Part shown: in pieces, positions 1 through 5,203 of the stretch
Layout of the letters: each line of letters begins with the position of its first letter
Position numbering within the stretch: the stretch's first letter is position 1
Program-made: the position numbers and the translations under genes
Source of the DNA: DATDRQ01 sp035291645
GTDB lineage: Bacteria > Chloroflexota > Anaerolineae > Anaerolineales > UBA4823
Reading direction: 5' to 3'
Length of the DNA: 5,203 bases
Assembly: GCA_035291645.1 (NCBI GenBank)
Contig: DATDRQ010000215.1
Span: forward strand, 1-5,203
Notes under the pieces: model-generated
The model's input: the letters and a program-made list of their open reading frames with translations, nothing else
Told to the model about the DNA's origin: nothing
Database searches by the model: none

Positions 1-407
1 TGACCTTCGACGCCATTCCGGCCAAAGAGTACCACGGCCTGGTAGACCAGGTGGCGGCGGTGGGCACGCCCGTGCAGGGCGTGGTCGACTTCACCGTCAC
101 GGTAGCGCTGAGCGATGCGGACGAGGATGTCAAACCCGGTATGACCGCAGCGGTCAACGTCGCCGTCCAGCAGCTGCAGGACGTGCTGCTGGTGCCCAAC
201 CGGGCAGTGCGCGTCCAGGACGGGCAGCGCGTCGTCTACGTCCTCAAAGAGGGCGTCCCGCAGCCGGTCGAGATCTCCCTGGGGGCCTCCTCGGAAGTCT
301 ACAGCCAGCTGCTTTCCGGCGATTTGGAGGAAGGCGACCCGATCGTGCTCAATCCGCCGGCCGTCTTCGAACAGAACGGCCCGCCTCCATTCGTACAGCA
401 ACGCTGA
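1..407 (+). CDS. HlyD/MacA-family efflux adaptor subunit, C-terminal part (5' end outside window)
   Basis: This is the last 134 residues of a periplasmic-adaptor (membrane fusion) protein. The open frame runs from the window edge (first whole codon at base 3) to TGA at 405-407, and the in-frame GTG at 51 is internal, not the start. The visible part begins inside the beta-barrel domain with the typical TFDAIPAKEYHGLV stretch, then VDFTVTVAL. The family hallmark VKPGMTAAV lies at about residues 43-51 of the visible part, followed by the membrane-proximal segment (LLVPNRAVR, VYVLKEG, VEISLGA) and a short Pro-rich tail. Adaptors of this family bridge an inner-membrane ABC permease to the outside or to an outer-membrane channel. 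The next gene starts 2 bases after this stop, so all three exporter genes are one operon. The N-terminal lipoyl and hairpin domains and any signal or anchor sequence are not visible. Family assignment is firm; the substrate is unknown. Confidence 0.9.
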   Translation, partial: TFDAIPAKEYHGLVDQVAAVGTPVQGVVDFTVTVALSDADEDVKPGMTAAVNVAVQQLQDVLLVPNRAVRVQDGQRVVYVLKEGVPQPVEISLGASSEVYSQLLSGDLEEGDPIVLNPPAVFEQNGPPPFVQQR

Positions 408-409
408 CC

Positions 410-1090
410 ATGAACGATTGGGTCATCGAGGCGCAGGACCTTAAGAAGGTCTACAAGATGGGCGAGGTGGAGGTGCACGCCCTGCGCGGCCTGTCTGCCC
501 AGATCGCCTCGGGCGAGGTGGTCTCGGTCATGGGGCCGTCCGGTTCGGGCAAGTCCACCCTGATGAACATCATCGGCTGCCTGGACCGCCCGACCTCCGG
601 GGAGTATTACCTGGACGGGGAGCGCGTCTCGGAGATGAACGACGACCAGCTGGCCTCCATCCGCAACCGCAAGGTCGGCTTCGTCTTCCAGAGCTTCAAC
701 CTGCTGTCGCGCGTCTCAGCGCTGGCCAACGTCGAGCTGCCCATCCGCTACTCAGGGGTTACACGCGGGCGCAAAGACCGCGCCCGGGCGGCCCTGGAGG
801 CGGTCGGGCTGGGCGACCGCATCCACCACCGCCCGAATGAGCTGTCCGGCGGTCAGCAGCAGCGGGTGGCCATCGCCCGCGCCCTGGTCAACGAGCCGGC
901 CATCATCCTGGCAGACGAACCCACCGGCAACCTGGACACGGCATCCGGCGAGGAGATCATGCAATTGCTGCTCTCGCTTAACCGTGAGCGCGGCACGACC
1001 CTGATCATCGTCACCCACGATCCGGACGTCTCCTCCCGGACGCAGCGCTCGATCCGCATCCGCGACGGTCACGTGGAGGGGCAGGCATGA
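410..1090 (+). CDS. MacB/LolD-type ABC transporter ATP-binding protein
   Basis: A 226-residue stand-alone nucleotide-binding domain, the usual length for the MacB/LolD/FtsE-like group. All catalytic motifs are intact: Walker A GPSGSGKST at 42-50, Q-loop Gln94 (FVFQSFNLL), signature LSGGQQQR at 145-152, Walker B IILADE at 165-170 with catalytic Glu170, D-loop GNLD at 173-176 and switch His203 (VTHD). The Q-loop context (GFVFQSFNLLSR) and the phrase MNIIGCLDRPTSGEYYLDG are typical of ATPases that pair with FtsX-fold permeases. It should hydrolyse ATP in the cytoplasm to drive the permease encoded next. No Shine-Dalgarno sequence is visible before ATG 410. The start lies 2 bases after the adaptor stop, so translation is probably coupled. 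Its stop overlaps the permease start by 4 bases (ATGA at 1087-1090). In E. coli MacB this domain is fused to the permease; here it is separate. The exported substrate cannot be told from sequence. Confidence 0.96.
   Translation: MNDWVIEAQDLKKVYKMGEVEVHALRGLSAQIASGEVVSVMGPSGSGKSTLMNIIGCLDRPTSGEYYLDGERVSEMNDDQLASIRNRKVGFVFQSFNLLSRVSALANVELPIRYSGVTRGRKDRARAALEAVGLGDRIHHRPNELSGGQQQRVAIARALVNEPAIILADEPTGNLDTASGEEIMQLLLSLNRERGTTLIIVTHDPDVSSRTQRSIRIRDGHVEGQA
1075..1081 (+). promoter_or_regulatory. Ribosome binding site of the permease gene
   Basis: GGAGGGG lies inside the last codons of the ATPase gene, 5 bases before the ATG at 1087. It is a strong Shine-Dalgarno match and supports this start together with the ATGA overlap. 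Confidence 0.75.
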
Positions 1091-2313
1091 ACGTCTGGCA
1101 GTCCACCCTGGAAGCCCTGGAGAGCCTGTCCGCCAACAAGATGCGTTCCGGCTTGACCATCCTGGGCATCGTGATCGGCGTGGCAGCCGTGATCGCCATG
1201 ATCTCGATCGGGCGCGGCGCCGAGAACACCATCACCGGCTCGATCCAGGGCATCGGCACCAACCTGATCTTCGTCTTTAGCGGAGGTTCGGAAGAGGTGC
1301 GCAACCCGGAACCCATCACCCTGGGCGATTCCGATGCCATTTCGGACCCGTTTCAAGCTCCTTCGGTGGCGGACGTAGCCCCCATGCTGCAGGGCAACGG
1401 CAAGGTGACCTTCGGCGGAGAGAGCACGGTCACCAGCATCATCGGAGTCACCCCCGGATATAGCCCGGTGCGCAACGCCGAGGTCACCGAGGGCGAGTTC
1501 ATCAACGAATCGCACATCCTGGGCCAGGCCTCGGTCGTCCTGCTCGGCACCCAGGTGGCAGAGGACCTGTTCGGGCGCAAGCAAGGCCTGGTCGGGGAGA
1601 CGGTGCGCATCGAGGGCCAACCCTTCCGGGTGATCGGCATGCTGAAGGAGGAAGGCGGCTCGGCTTTCGCCAACCAGGATGACCAGGTGCTGGTGCCTTT
1701 TACCACCGCCCAGACTCGCCTGCTGCGCCGCTCCGGGCGCGATCACGTCGACATGTTGATGGTCCAGGCAGTCAACGCCGAACTGGTGCCCCAGGCCGGG
1801 CAGGAGGTCTCCCAGATCTTGCGAGCGCGCCACCGCACCGAGATCGGCGCCGACGATTTTACGATTCTCTCGCAGCAGGACTTCCTCGACACCGCCCGCA
1901 CCATCACCGGCGTTTTAACCATCTTCCTGGGCGGCATCGCCGCCATCTCACTGCTGGTGGGCGGTATCGGCATCATGAACATCATGCTGGTCTCGGTCAC
2001 CGAGCGCACCCGCGAGATTGGCCTGCGCAAGGCGCTGGGAGCCCGCAAACTGGACATCCTGGTCCAGTTCCTGACCGAATCCTCGGTGCTCAGCCTGATC
2101 GGCGGGGTCATCGGCATCCTGCTGGGCTGGGGCATCTCGCTGGTCGTGGGGCGCATTGCCGCCGCCAACGACGCCCCGATCGACCCGGCCATCGGGCTGG
2201 ATACGGTGCTCCTGGCGACCCTGTTCTCGACCGCGGTCGGGCTGTTCTTCGGGCTGTACCCTGCCAACCGGGCCGCCAGCCTGGAGCCGGTCGAGGCCCT
2301 GCGCTACGAGTGA
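1087..2313 (+). CDS. MacB-type ABC transporter permease (FtsX fold with MacB periplasmic core domain)
   Basis: A 408-residue permease with the four-helix MacB topology. A short amphipathic N-terminus (WQSTLEALESLSANKMRS) leads into TM1 at about 22-42. A large extracytoplasmic MacB_PCD domain follows at about 45-270. TM2 is at about 275-304, TM3 at 331-355 and TM4 at 371-391. Between TM2 and TM3 lies the conserved cytoplasmic segment TERTREIGLRKALGAR (305-320), the family's coupling region to the ATPase. The protein ends in the typical YPANRAASLEPVEALRYE. Length is normal for a permease without a fused ATPase. MacB-type proteins do not carry substrate through the membrane; they transmit ATP-driven movements to the adaptor and extracytoplasmic space. 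Family substrates include macrolides, peptides, toxins and lipoprotein-related cargo; which applies here is unknown. It ends the operon; the following 105 bases contain no convincing terminator. Confidence 0.95.
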   Translation: MNVWQSTLEALESLSANKMRSGLTILGIVIGVAAVIAMISIGRGAENTITGSIQGIGTNLIFVFSGGSEEVRNPEPITLGDSDAISDPFQAPSVADVAPMLQGNGKVTFGGESTVTSIIGVTPGYSPVRNAEVTEGEFINESHILGQASVVLLGTQVAEDLFGRKQGLVGETVRIEGQPFRVIGMLKEEGGSAFANQDDQVLVPFTTAQTRLLRRSGRDHVDMLMVQAVNAELVPQAGQEVSQILRARHRTEIGADDFTILSQQDFLDTARTITGVLTIFLGGIAAISLLVGGIGIMNIMLVSVTERTREIGLRKALGARKLDILVQFLTESSVLSLIGGVIGILLGWGISLVVGRIAAANDAPIDPAIGLDTVLLATLFSTAVGLFFGLYPANRAASLEPVEALRYE

Positions 2314-2330
2314 TTTATTGAGGAATGTTA

Positions 2331-2351
2331 CCCTGAGTGAAGGGAATCAGG
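2331..2351. repeat. Possible degenerate REP-like hairpin between the permease and the reductase gene
   Basis: The stretch ACCCTGAGTGAAGGG can fold in two mutually exclusive ways: CCTGA (2332-2336) with TCAGG (2347-2351), or CCCT (2331-2334) with AGGG (2341-2344). From memory it resembles intergenic palindromes of the ACCCTGAGCGAAGCGAAGGGT type that are scattered through many environmental bacterial genomes. There is no second copy in this window, so repeat status is unproven. No run of T follows, so it is unlikely to be a standard terminator. Confidence 0.25.
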
Positions 2352-2386
2352 ACGAGGGAGAGGAAACAAGGGGTTTGTAGATTTTA

Positions 2387-2392
2387 TATAAT
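2387..2392 (+). promoter_or_regulatory. Probable -10 box for the reductase-family gene
   Basis: A perfect TATAAT lies in a short AT-rich patch (TTTTATATAATTT) in otherwise GC-rich DNA, 26 bases before the ATG at 2419. A transcript would start near 2399 and carry a leader of about 20 bases that includes the Shine-Dalgarno site. No good -35 box is visible: at 18-base spacing GAAACA matches only 3 of 6. Placement suggests the gene is transcribed independently of the exporter operon. Confidence 0.5.
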
Positions 2393-2404
2393 TTCACACC
2401 GAAA

Positions 2405-2410
2405 GAGGGA
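2405..2410 (+). promoter_or_regulatory. Ribosome binding site of the reductase-family gene
   Basis: GAGGGA, within a purine-rich AAAGAGGGA, ends 8 bases before the ATG at 2419. It supports that start codon. Confidence 0.6.
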
Positions 2411-2418
2411 AGACGAAC

Positions 2419-2979
2419 ATGGAAAAAGTTATTTTGGGAGCGACAATGTCCCTGGATGGGTTCATCAACGACCGGAGTGGCAGCGTGGCCGCGCTGTATC
2501 CTGATCTCGATACTTGGCGAGATACGGAGCCGGGAAGGGAATCGATCCATAACACCGGGGCAGTGGTGATGGGGCGGAATTCGTTTGCAATGGCGGAAGA
2601 CCCGGACTCTATCGCGGAGAATTACGAGTATCAGGTGCCGATATTCGTGCTTACCCACGAGACTCCGGAACGGCATCCCAAGGAAACCGACAAAGTAACC
2701 TATACCTTCGTAATGGACGGCATAGAAAGCGCAATTGCACAGGCACGTGTAGCGGCAGGAGAAAAAGATGTTACCATTATCGGAGCAGCAAGCACCGCCC
2801 AACAGTGCCTCAAAGCAGGGCTGGCCGATGAACTGCACATCGACATTATGCCGGTACTGCTGTGCGGCGGGCTTAGGTTATTTGAAGATATGGATATGGA
2901 ATCGATTCGGCTGGAAAGAATAAAGGTGGTGGAACTACCCGGCGGGAGAACGCATCTGCGATTCCGAATCGTCAAATGA
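2419..2979 (+). CDS. Dihydrofolate reductase-family protein (RibD C-terminal domain)
   Basis: A 186-residue single-domain protein of the RibD-C/DHFR-like fold, similar in length to the B. subtilis YyaP/YwjB type. Visible family segments are the opening strand VILGATMSLDGFI (4-16), GAVVMGRNSF (47-56), the strand PIFVLTH (74-80), and the nucleotide-binding IIGAASTAQQCLKAGLADEL (120-139). These are followed by HIDIMPVLLCGGLRLF (140-155) and the closing strand THLRFRI (178-184). Such proteins are expected to be NAD(P)H-dependent cytosolic reductases, but most are uncharacterised. This is neither a confirmed DHFR nor a riboflavin enzyme, since no deaminase domain or rib gene is nearby. The base composition stands out: about 54% GC by hand count over 2461-2940, with AGA, ATA and GGA codons that neighbours mostly avoid. 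Together with its own promoter and ribosome binding site, this suggests horizontal acquisition. The ATG at 2419 is chosen for the ribosome binding site and the fit to the family N-terminus. Confidence 0.9.
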   Translation: MEKVILGATMSLDGFINDRSGSVAALYPDLDTWRDTEPGRESIHNTGAVVMGRNSFAMAEDPDSIAENYEYQVPIFVLTHETPERHPKETDKVTYTFVMDGIESAIAQARVAAGEKDVTIIGAASTAQQCLKAGLADELHIDIMPVLLCGGLRLFEDMDMESIRLERIKVVELPGGRTHLRFRIVK

Positions 2980-2983
2980 GGCT

Positions 2984-3000
2984 GGAGCGGTTTCGCTTTT
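2984..3000 (+). terminator. Weak candidate terminator after the reductase-family gene
   Basis: GGAGCG (2984-2989), loop GTTT, CGCTTT (2994-2999) can form a six-pair stem with two G-U pairs, starting 4 bases after the stop codon and ending in TTTT (2997-3000). The stem is short and the T run overlaps it, so this is only a possible intrinsic terminator between two convergent genes. Confidence 0.3.
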
Positions 3001-3049
3001 GCCAGGAACTGAAACGGGATCAACCTTCCCCTCGCTCAGCATAAAACTG

Positions 3050-3373
3050 CTACTCAATCACCGAATCAATCCATTCCAGGTAATCTGGCGAGCCCATCAC
3101 CACCGGCAAGGCGACGATCTCGGGCACCTGGTAGGGATGGAGCGCCTTTACCGCCGGCACCAGCCGCCCGGCGAACAGGTCTGCCCGGCTCTTGACGATC
3201 AGCAGCAGCTCTTCGTCAGTGCTGGTCTTCCCTTCCCAGGTATAGATCGAATGCACGGGGGCCAGGCGGTTGACGCAGGCCGCCAGGCGTTGGTCGAGCA
3301 GGGCCTGGGCGATCGCCTCGCCCACCTCCTCCGAAGGCACCGTGATCAGCACGACGATATAGCGGTAATCCAT
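3050..3373 (-). CDS. cutA: Divalent-cation tolerance protein CutA
   Basis: A 107-residue protein, the standard length of the CutA family, which forms small, very stable trimers with a ferredoxin-like fold related to PII proteins. It opens with YIVVLITVPSEEVGEAIAQALLDQRLAACVN (residues 4-35, Cys33 in the family's ACVN motif). The conserved HSIYTWEGK (41-49), with Tyr44 and Trp46, follows, then the EELLLIVKSR segment (54-63). The signature LHPYQVPEI (78-86) is near the end, and the tail is YLEWIDSVI. CutA is linked to copper and other metal tolerance in E. coli, but its molecular role is unsettled. The frame stays open far upstream on the minus strand, but homology begins at ATG 3373, where GGAG (plus-strand 3382-3385) sits 8 bases before it. 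That start is therefore chosen over any longer form. The gene is divergent from murJ and convergent with the reductase gene. No metal-responsive operator was recognised. Confidence 0.95.
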   Translation of the reverse strand: MDYRYIVVLITVPSEEVGEAIAQALLDQRLAACVNRLAPVHSIYTWEGKTSTDEELLLIVKSRADLFAGRLVPAVKALHPYQVPEIVALPVVMGSPDYLEWIDSVIE

Positions 3374-3381
3374 GTCTGAAA

Positions 3382-3385
3382 CTCC
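3382..3385 (-). promoter_or_regulatory. Ribosome binding site of cutA
   Basis: Read on the minus strand this is GGAG, 8 bases before the ATG whose first base is at 3373. It decides the start, because the open frame continues several hundred bases further upstream without homology. Confidence 0.65.
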
Positions 3386-3420
3386 AATCGGTAAGGAATG
3401 GGTAGATAAGTTCCTCCCAC

Positions 3421-3426
3421 ATGATA
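3421..3426 (-). promoter_or_regulatory. Possible -10 box of cutA
   Basis: On the minus strand this reads TATCAT, a 5 of 6 match to the -10 consensus, about 47 bases before the cutA ATG. That would give a leader of roughly 40 bases including the GGAG site. At 17-18 base spacing the -35 region is poor (about 3 of 6). The same six bases read ATGATA on the plus strand, the best -35 candidate of murJ. Confidence 0.3.
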
Positions 3427-3450
3427 CACCAGGCCAGCCCCTGATATAAT
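3421..3450 (+). promoter_or_regulatory. Probable murJ promoter giving a leaderless transcript
   Basis: A perfect TATAAT at 3445-3450 is preceded by ATGATA at 3421-3426 (4 of 6 match to TTGACA) with an 18-base spacer. Only 8 bases separate the -10 box from the GTG start at 3459, so transcription would begin at or just before the start codon. The short gap contains no Shine-Dalgarno sequence, which is consistent with leaderless translation. Confidence 0.5.
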
Positions 3451-3458
3451 CTCGACTT

Positions 3459-5045
3459 GTGAACACAATAGAAGGAACGGCCAACCGCCAGATCGCCCGC
3501 GCGGCGGGCGTGGTGATGGCCGCTTTTCTTTTAAGCAACCTGATTGGGCTACTACGCCAGGTGGTGGTGTTGAATGCCTTCGGCACCAGCGGCGAGATGG
3601 ACGCCTTCACCGCCGCCAACCGGGTGGCGGAGACGCTCTTCAACCTGGTCGCCGGGGGCGCGCTGGCCTCCGCCTTCATCCCCACCTTCACCGGCCTGCT
3701 GACCAAAGATGACCGGCAGGGCGCCTGGCGGCTGGCCTCCGCCATCGCCAACCTGATCCTGATCGTCCTGACGCTGGCGGCGCTCCTGGCGGCGGTCTTC
3801 GCCCCCTGGATCGTGCGCTACCTGCTGGCCCCCGGCTTCGCCGCCGATCCTGCCCAGGAAGAGTTGACCGTCCAGTTGATGCGCCTGATGCTGCCCTCGG
3901 CGGTGATCTTCGGGCTGAGCGGCCTGGTGATGGGCATGCTCAACTCTTACCAGGTTTTCTTCGTCCCGGCCCTGGCGCCGGCCATGTACCAGCTCGGCAT
4001 GATCCTGGGCGTGCTCTTCCTGGCGCCGGGCATGGGCATCTTCGGGCTGGCCTGGGGTGTCCTACTGGGGGCCGCCCTGCACCTGCTGATCCAGGTGCCG
4101 TTGCTGGTGCGGAAGCATGCAGCCTACACCCCGACGCTCGGGCTGGATCAGCCGGACGTGCGCGAGGTGGGCCGGCTGATCGGGCCGCGCCTGTTGGGCG
4201 TGGCGGTCGTGCAGCTCAACTTCTGGGTCAACATCTGGCTGGCGTCGCGCATGGCGGAAGGCAGCGTGATCGGCGTGGCGGTGGCTTTCATGCTGATGCT
4301 CATGCCGCAGGCTGCCATCGCCCAGTCGATCGCCATTGCCGCCCTGCCGATCTTCTCGGCCCAGGTGGCGCGCGGCCAGCTGGCGGAGATGCGCACCTCC
4401 CTGGCGGCTACCCTGCGCGCCTTGCTGCTGCTCTCGCTGCCCGCCAGCCTGGGTCTGATCCTGCTGCGCGAGCCGCTGGTCGCACTGCTCTACCAGCGCG
4501 GCGAGTTCACCAGCCGATCGACGGAGCTGGTCGCCTGGGCACTGCTGTGGTATGCAGCCGGCCTGGTCGGTCACTCGCTGGTCGAGGTCCTGGCACGCGC
4601 CTTCTACGCTATGCACGATACCAAGACCCCGGTCTTGATCGGCATCGGGGCTATGGCCCTCAACATGCTCTTCAGTTTCGGCTTCGCAGCGCTGTTCCAA
4701 AGCTGGGGCTGGATGCCGCACGGCGGGCTGGCTTTGGCTAACACCCTGGCGACCGCCCTGGAGATGGCCGCCCTGCTGGTGGTCATGCGCCGCCGCCTCA
4801 ATGGATTGGAAGGGCGCGCCGTTCTACAGGCTGCCGGGCAGGCTGCATTAGGGGCTTTGACGATGTCGATGGTCTTGTGGGCCTGGCTGGGATTGACGAG
4901 CGAGCAGCCTGTGTGGTTAGAGGTGTTGGGCGGAGTCCTGCTGGGAGCGCTGGTTTACGGGGGGATTATCTGGGTGCTACGGGTGCGCGAAGCCCGGGCC
5001 CTGGTGGATGGCTTGCTGCGCCGGGCACGCGCCCGGCCCGCCTGA
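3459..5045 (+). CDS. murJ: MurJ/MviN-family (MOP superfamily) putative lipid II flippase
   Basis: A 528-residue, very hydrophobic protein with about 14 predicted membrane helices, matching MurJ length and topology. Family segments include SNLIGLLRQVVVLNAFG (26-42), MDAFTAANR (47-55), GGALASAFIP (66-75), FGLSGLVMGMLNSYQVFFVP (151-170), YQRGEF (345-350) and RAFYAMHDTKTPV (380-392). MurJ moves lipid-linked peptidoglycan precursor across the cytoplasmic membrane. The GTG at 3459 is chosen because the next in-frame starts (GTG about residue 18, ATG residue 20) would cut TM1. With this start the N-terminus is 9 residues longer than E. coli MurJ. Aligned from memory to E. coli MurJ, R24 is kept (Arg33) and D39 is kept (Asp48). 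Position R18 is Asn27, R52 is Phe61, E57 is Gly66, R270 is Met278 and E273 is Leu281. Family membership is firm, but the exact substrate (lipid II or another polyprenyl-linked molecule) is uncertain. The C-terminus is Arg/Ala-rich (RRARARPA). Confidence 0.88.
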   Translation: MNTIEGTANRQIARAAGVVMAAFLLSNLIGLLRQVVVLNAFGTSGEMDAFTAANRVAETLFNLVAGGALASAFIPTFTGLLTKDDRQGAWRLASAIANLILIVLTLAALLAAVFAPWIVRYLLAPGFAADPAQEELTVQLMRLMLPSAVIFGLSGLVMGMLNSYQVFFVPALAPAMYQLGMILGVLFLAPGMGIFGLAWGVLLGAALHLLIQVPLLVRKHAAYTPTLGLDQPDVREVGRLIGPRLLGVAVVQLNFWVNIWLASRMAEGSVIGVAVAFMLMLMPQAAIAQSIAIAALPIFSAQVARGQLAEMRTSLAATLRALLLLSLPASLGLILLREPLVALLYQRGEFTSRSTELVAWALLWYAAGLVGHSLVEVLARAFYAMHDTKTPVLIGIGAMALNMLFSFGFAALFQSWGWMPHGGLALANTLATALEMAALLVVMRRRLNGLEGRAVLQAAGQAALGALTMSMVLWAWLGLTSEQPVWLEVLGGVLLGALVYGGIIWVLRVREARALVDGLLRRARARPA

Positions 5046-5092
5046 AGATTTAATAAAATCCAGGATTGATTTCCACGATGGCCGGCTGGTTT

Positions 5093-5203
5093 TCAACCCC
5101 ACAGCCACCAAACTACCTGCGCCACGGCGACCCCCAGCAGGGTGCCTGCCAACGCTTCCAGCGGGGTGTGCCCGAGCACCTCGCGCAGCTGCGCCTGCTT
5201 GAG
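5093..5203 (-). CDS. Divergent PAP2-family (DUF212/YuiD-like) membrane protein, C-terminal end (5' part outside window)
   Basis: The minus strand stays open from the window edge (first codon CTC at 5203-5201) to a TGA at 5095-5093, giving 36 residues. The visible peptide contains LREVLGHTPLEALAG followed by a hydrophobic helix TLLGVAVAQVVWWLWG. GHTPLE(V/A)xAG followed by a final membrane helix is the C-terminal hallmark of the divergent PAP2 family (DUF212; B. subtilis YuiD type, about 150 residues). These small membrane proteins are distant relatives of PAP2 lipid phosphatases, but their reaction is not established. The gene converges on murJ, with 47 bases between the two stops. It is short and truncated, so recognition rests on this single motif plus the helix; active-site residues lie outside the window. 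Confidence 0.75.
   Translation of the reverse strand, partial: LKQAQLREVLGHTPLEALAGTLLGVAVAQVVWWLWG

Noticed and set aside
1069..1833. 254-residue minus-strand open frame opposite the permease
   Set aside because: Its composition (His, Gln, Asp and Gly-rich with no recognisable domain) is what a GC-rich antisense frame gives, and the plus-strand permease is unambiguous.
2156..2380. 74-residue plus-strand frame crossing the end of the permease gene
   Set aside because: It is an out-of-frame Ser/Pro/Arg-rich product of GC-rich coding sequence, with no ribosome binding site or homology.
2999..3379. 126-residue plus-strand open frame opposite cutA
   Set aside because: It is antisense to a clearly recognised cutA and has no family features of its own.
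3374..3751. N-terminal extension of cutA to a 233-residue minus-strand reading frame
   Set aside because: The extra residues show no CutA similarity, lie opposite the start of murJ and the divergent promoter region, and the ATG at 3373 has its own ribosome binding site.
4062..4721. 219-residue minus-strand open frame opposite murJ
   Set aside because: It is rich in Gln, His and Arg with no domain, an antisense shadow of the hydrophobic MurJ coding sequence.
5046..5092. Terminator between murJ and the convergent PAP2 gene
   Set aside because: The GGCCGGC palindrome followed by TTTT looked suggestive, but no stem of useful length with a loop and T run could be formed on either strand.

Overview
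This is a GC-rich bacterial chromosomal segment with six protein-coding genes, two of them cut by the window edges. No RNA genes, CRISPR arrays, insertion sequences or phage genes were seen. The organism cannot be fixed from sequence alone. The high GC content, the apparently leaderless GTG start with a TATAAT box just upstream, and a MurJ-type protein lacking most of the charged residues known from E. coli would fit a Chloroflexota (Anaerolineae-like) genome. That placement is inference and was not tested.

Left block, plus strand (1-2313): a tight three-gene operon for a MacAB-type tripartite or bipartite ABC exporter. It contains the C-terminal part of an HlyD/MacA-like adaptor, a MacB/LolD-type ATPase that starts 2 bases after the adaptor stop, and a MacB-type FtsX permease overlapping the ATPase by 4 bases (ATGA). 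The ATPase powers the permease by mechanotransmission, and the adaptor couples it to the extracytoplasmic side.

Middle block (2314-2979): a 105-base spacer with a possible degenerate REP-like hairpin and a TATAAT box, then a stand-alone RibD-C/dihydrofolate reductase-family gene. By hand count over 2461-2940 this gene is about 54% GC, and its codon use includes AGA, ATA and GGA. Sampled stretches of its neighbours run about 63-72% GC. It looks like a later acquisition.

Right block (2980-5203): a cutA gene on the minus strand is divergent from a murJ/MVF-family gene on the plus strand. They share an 85-base promoter region in which the murJ -10 box lies only 8 bases before the GTG start. Downstream, converging on murJ, is the C-terminal end of a minus-strand divergent PAP2 (DUF212/YuiD-like) gene that runs off the window.

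No clearly new system is present. The most interesting point is the MurJ homologue: aligned from memory with E. coli MurJ, it keeps R24 and D39 but has uncharged residues at R18, R52, E57, R270 and E273. It may therefore belong to a mechanistically different MurJ-like subgroup.
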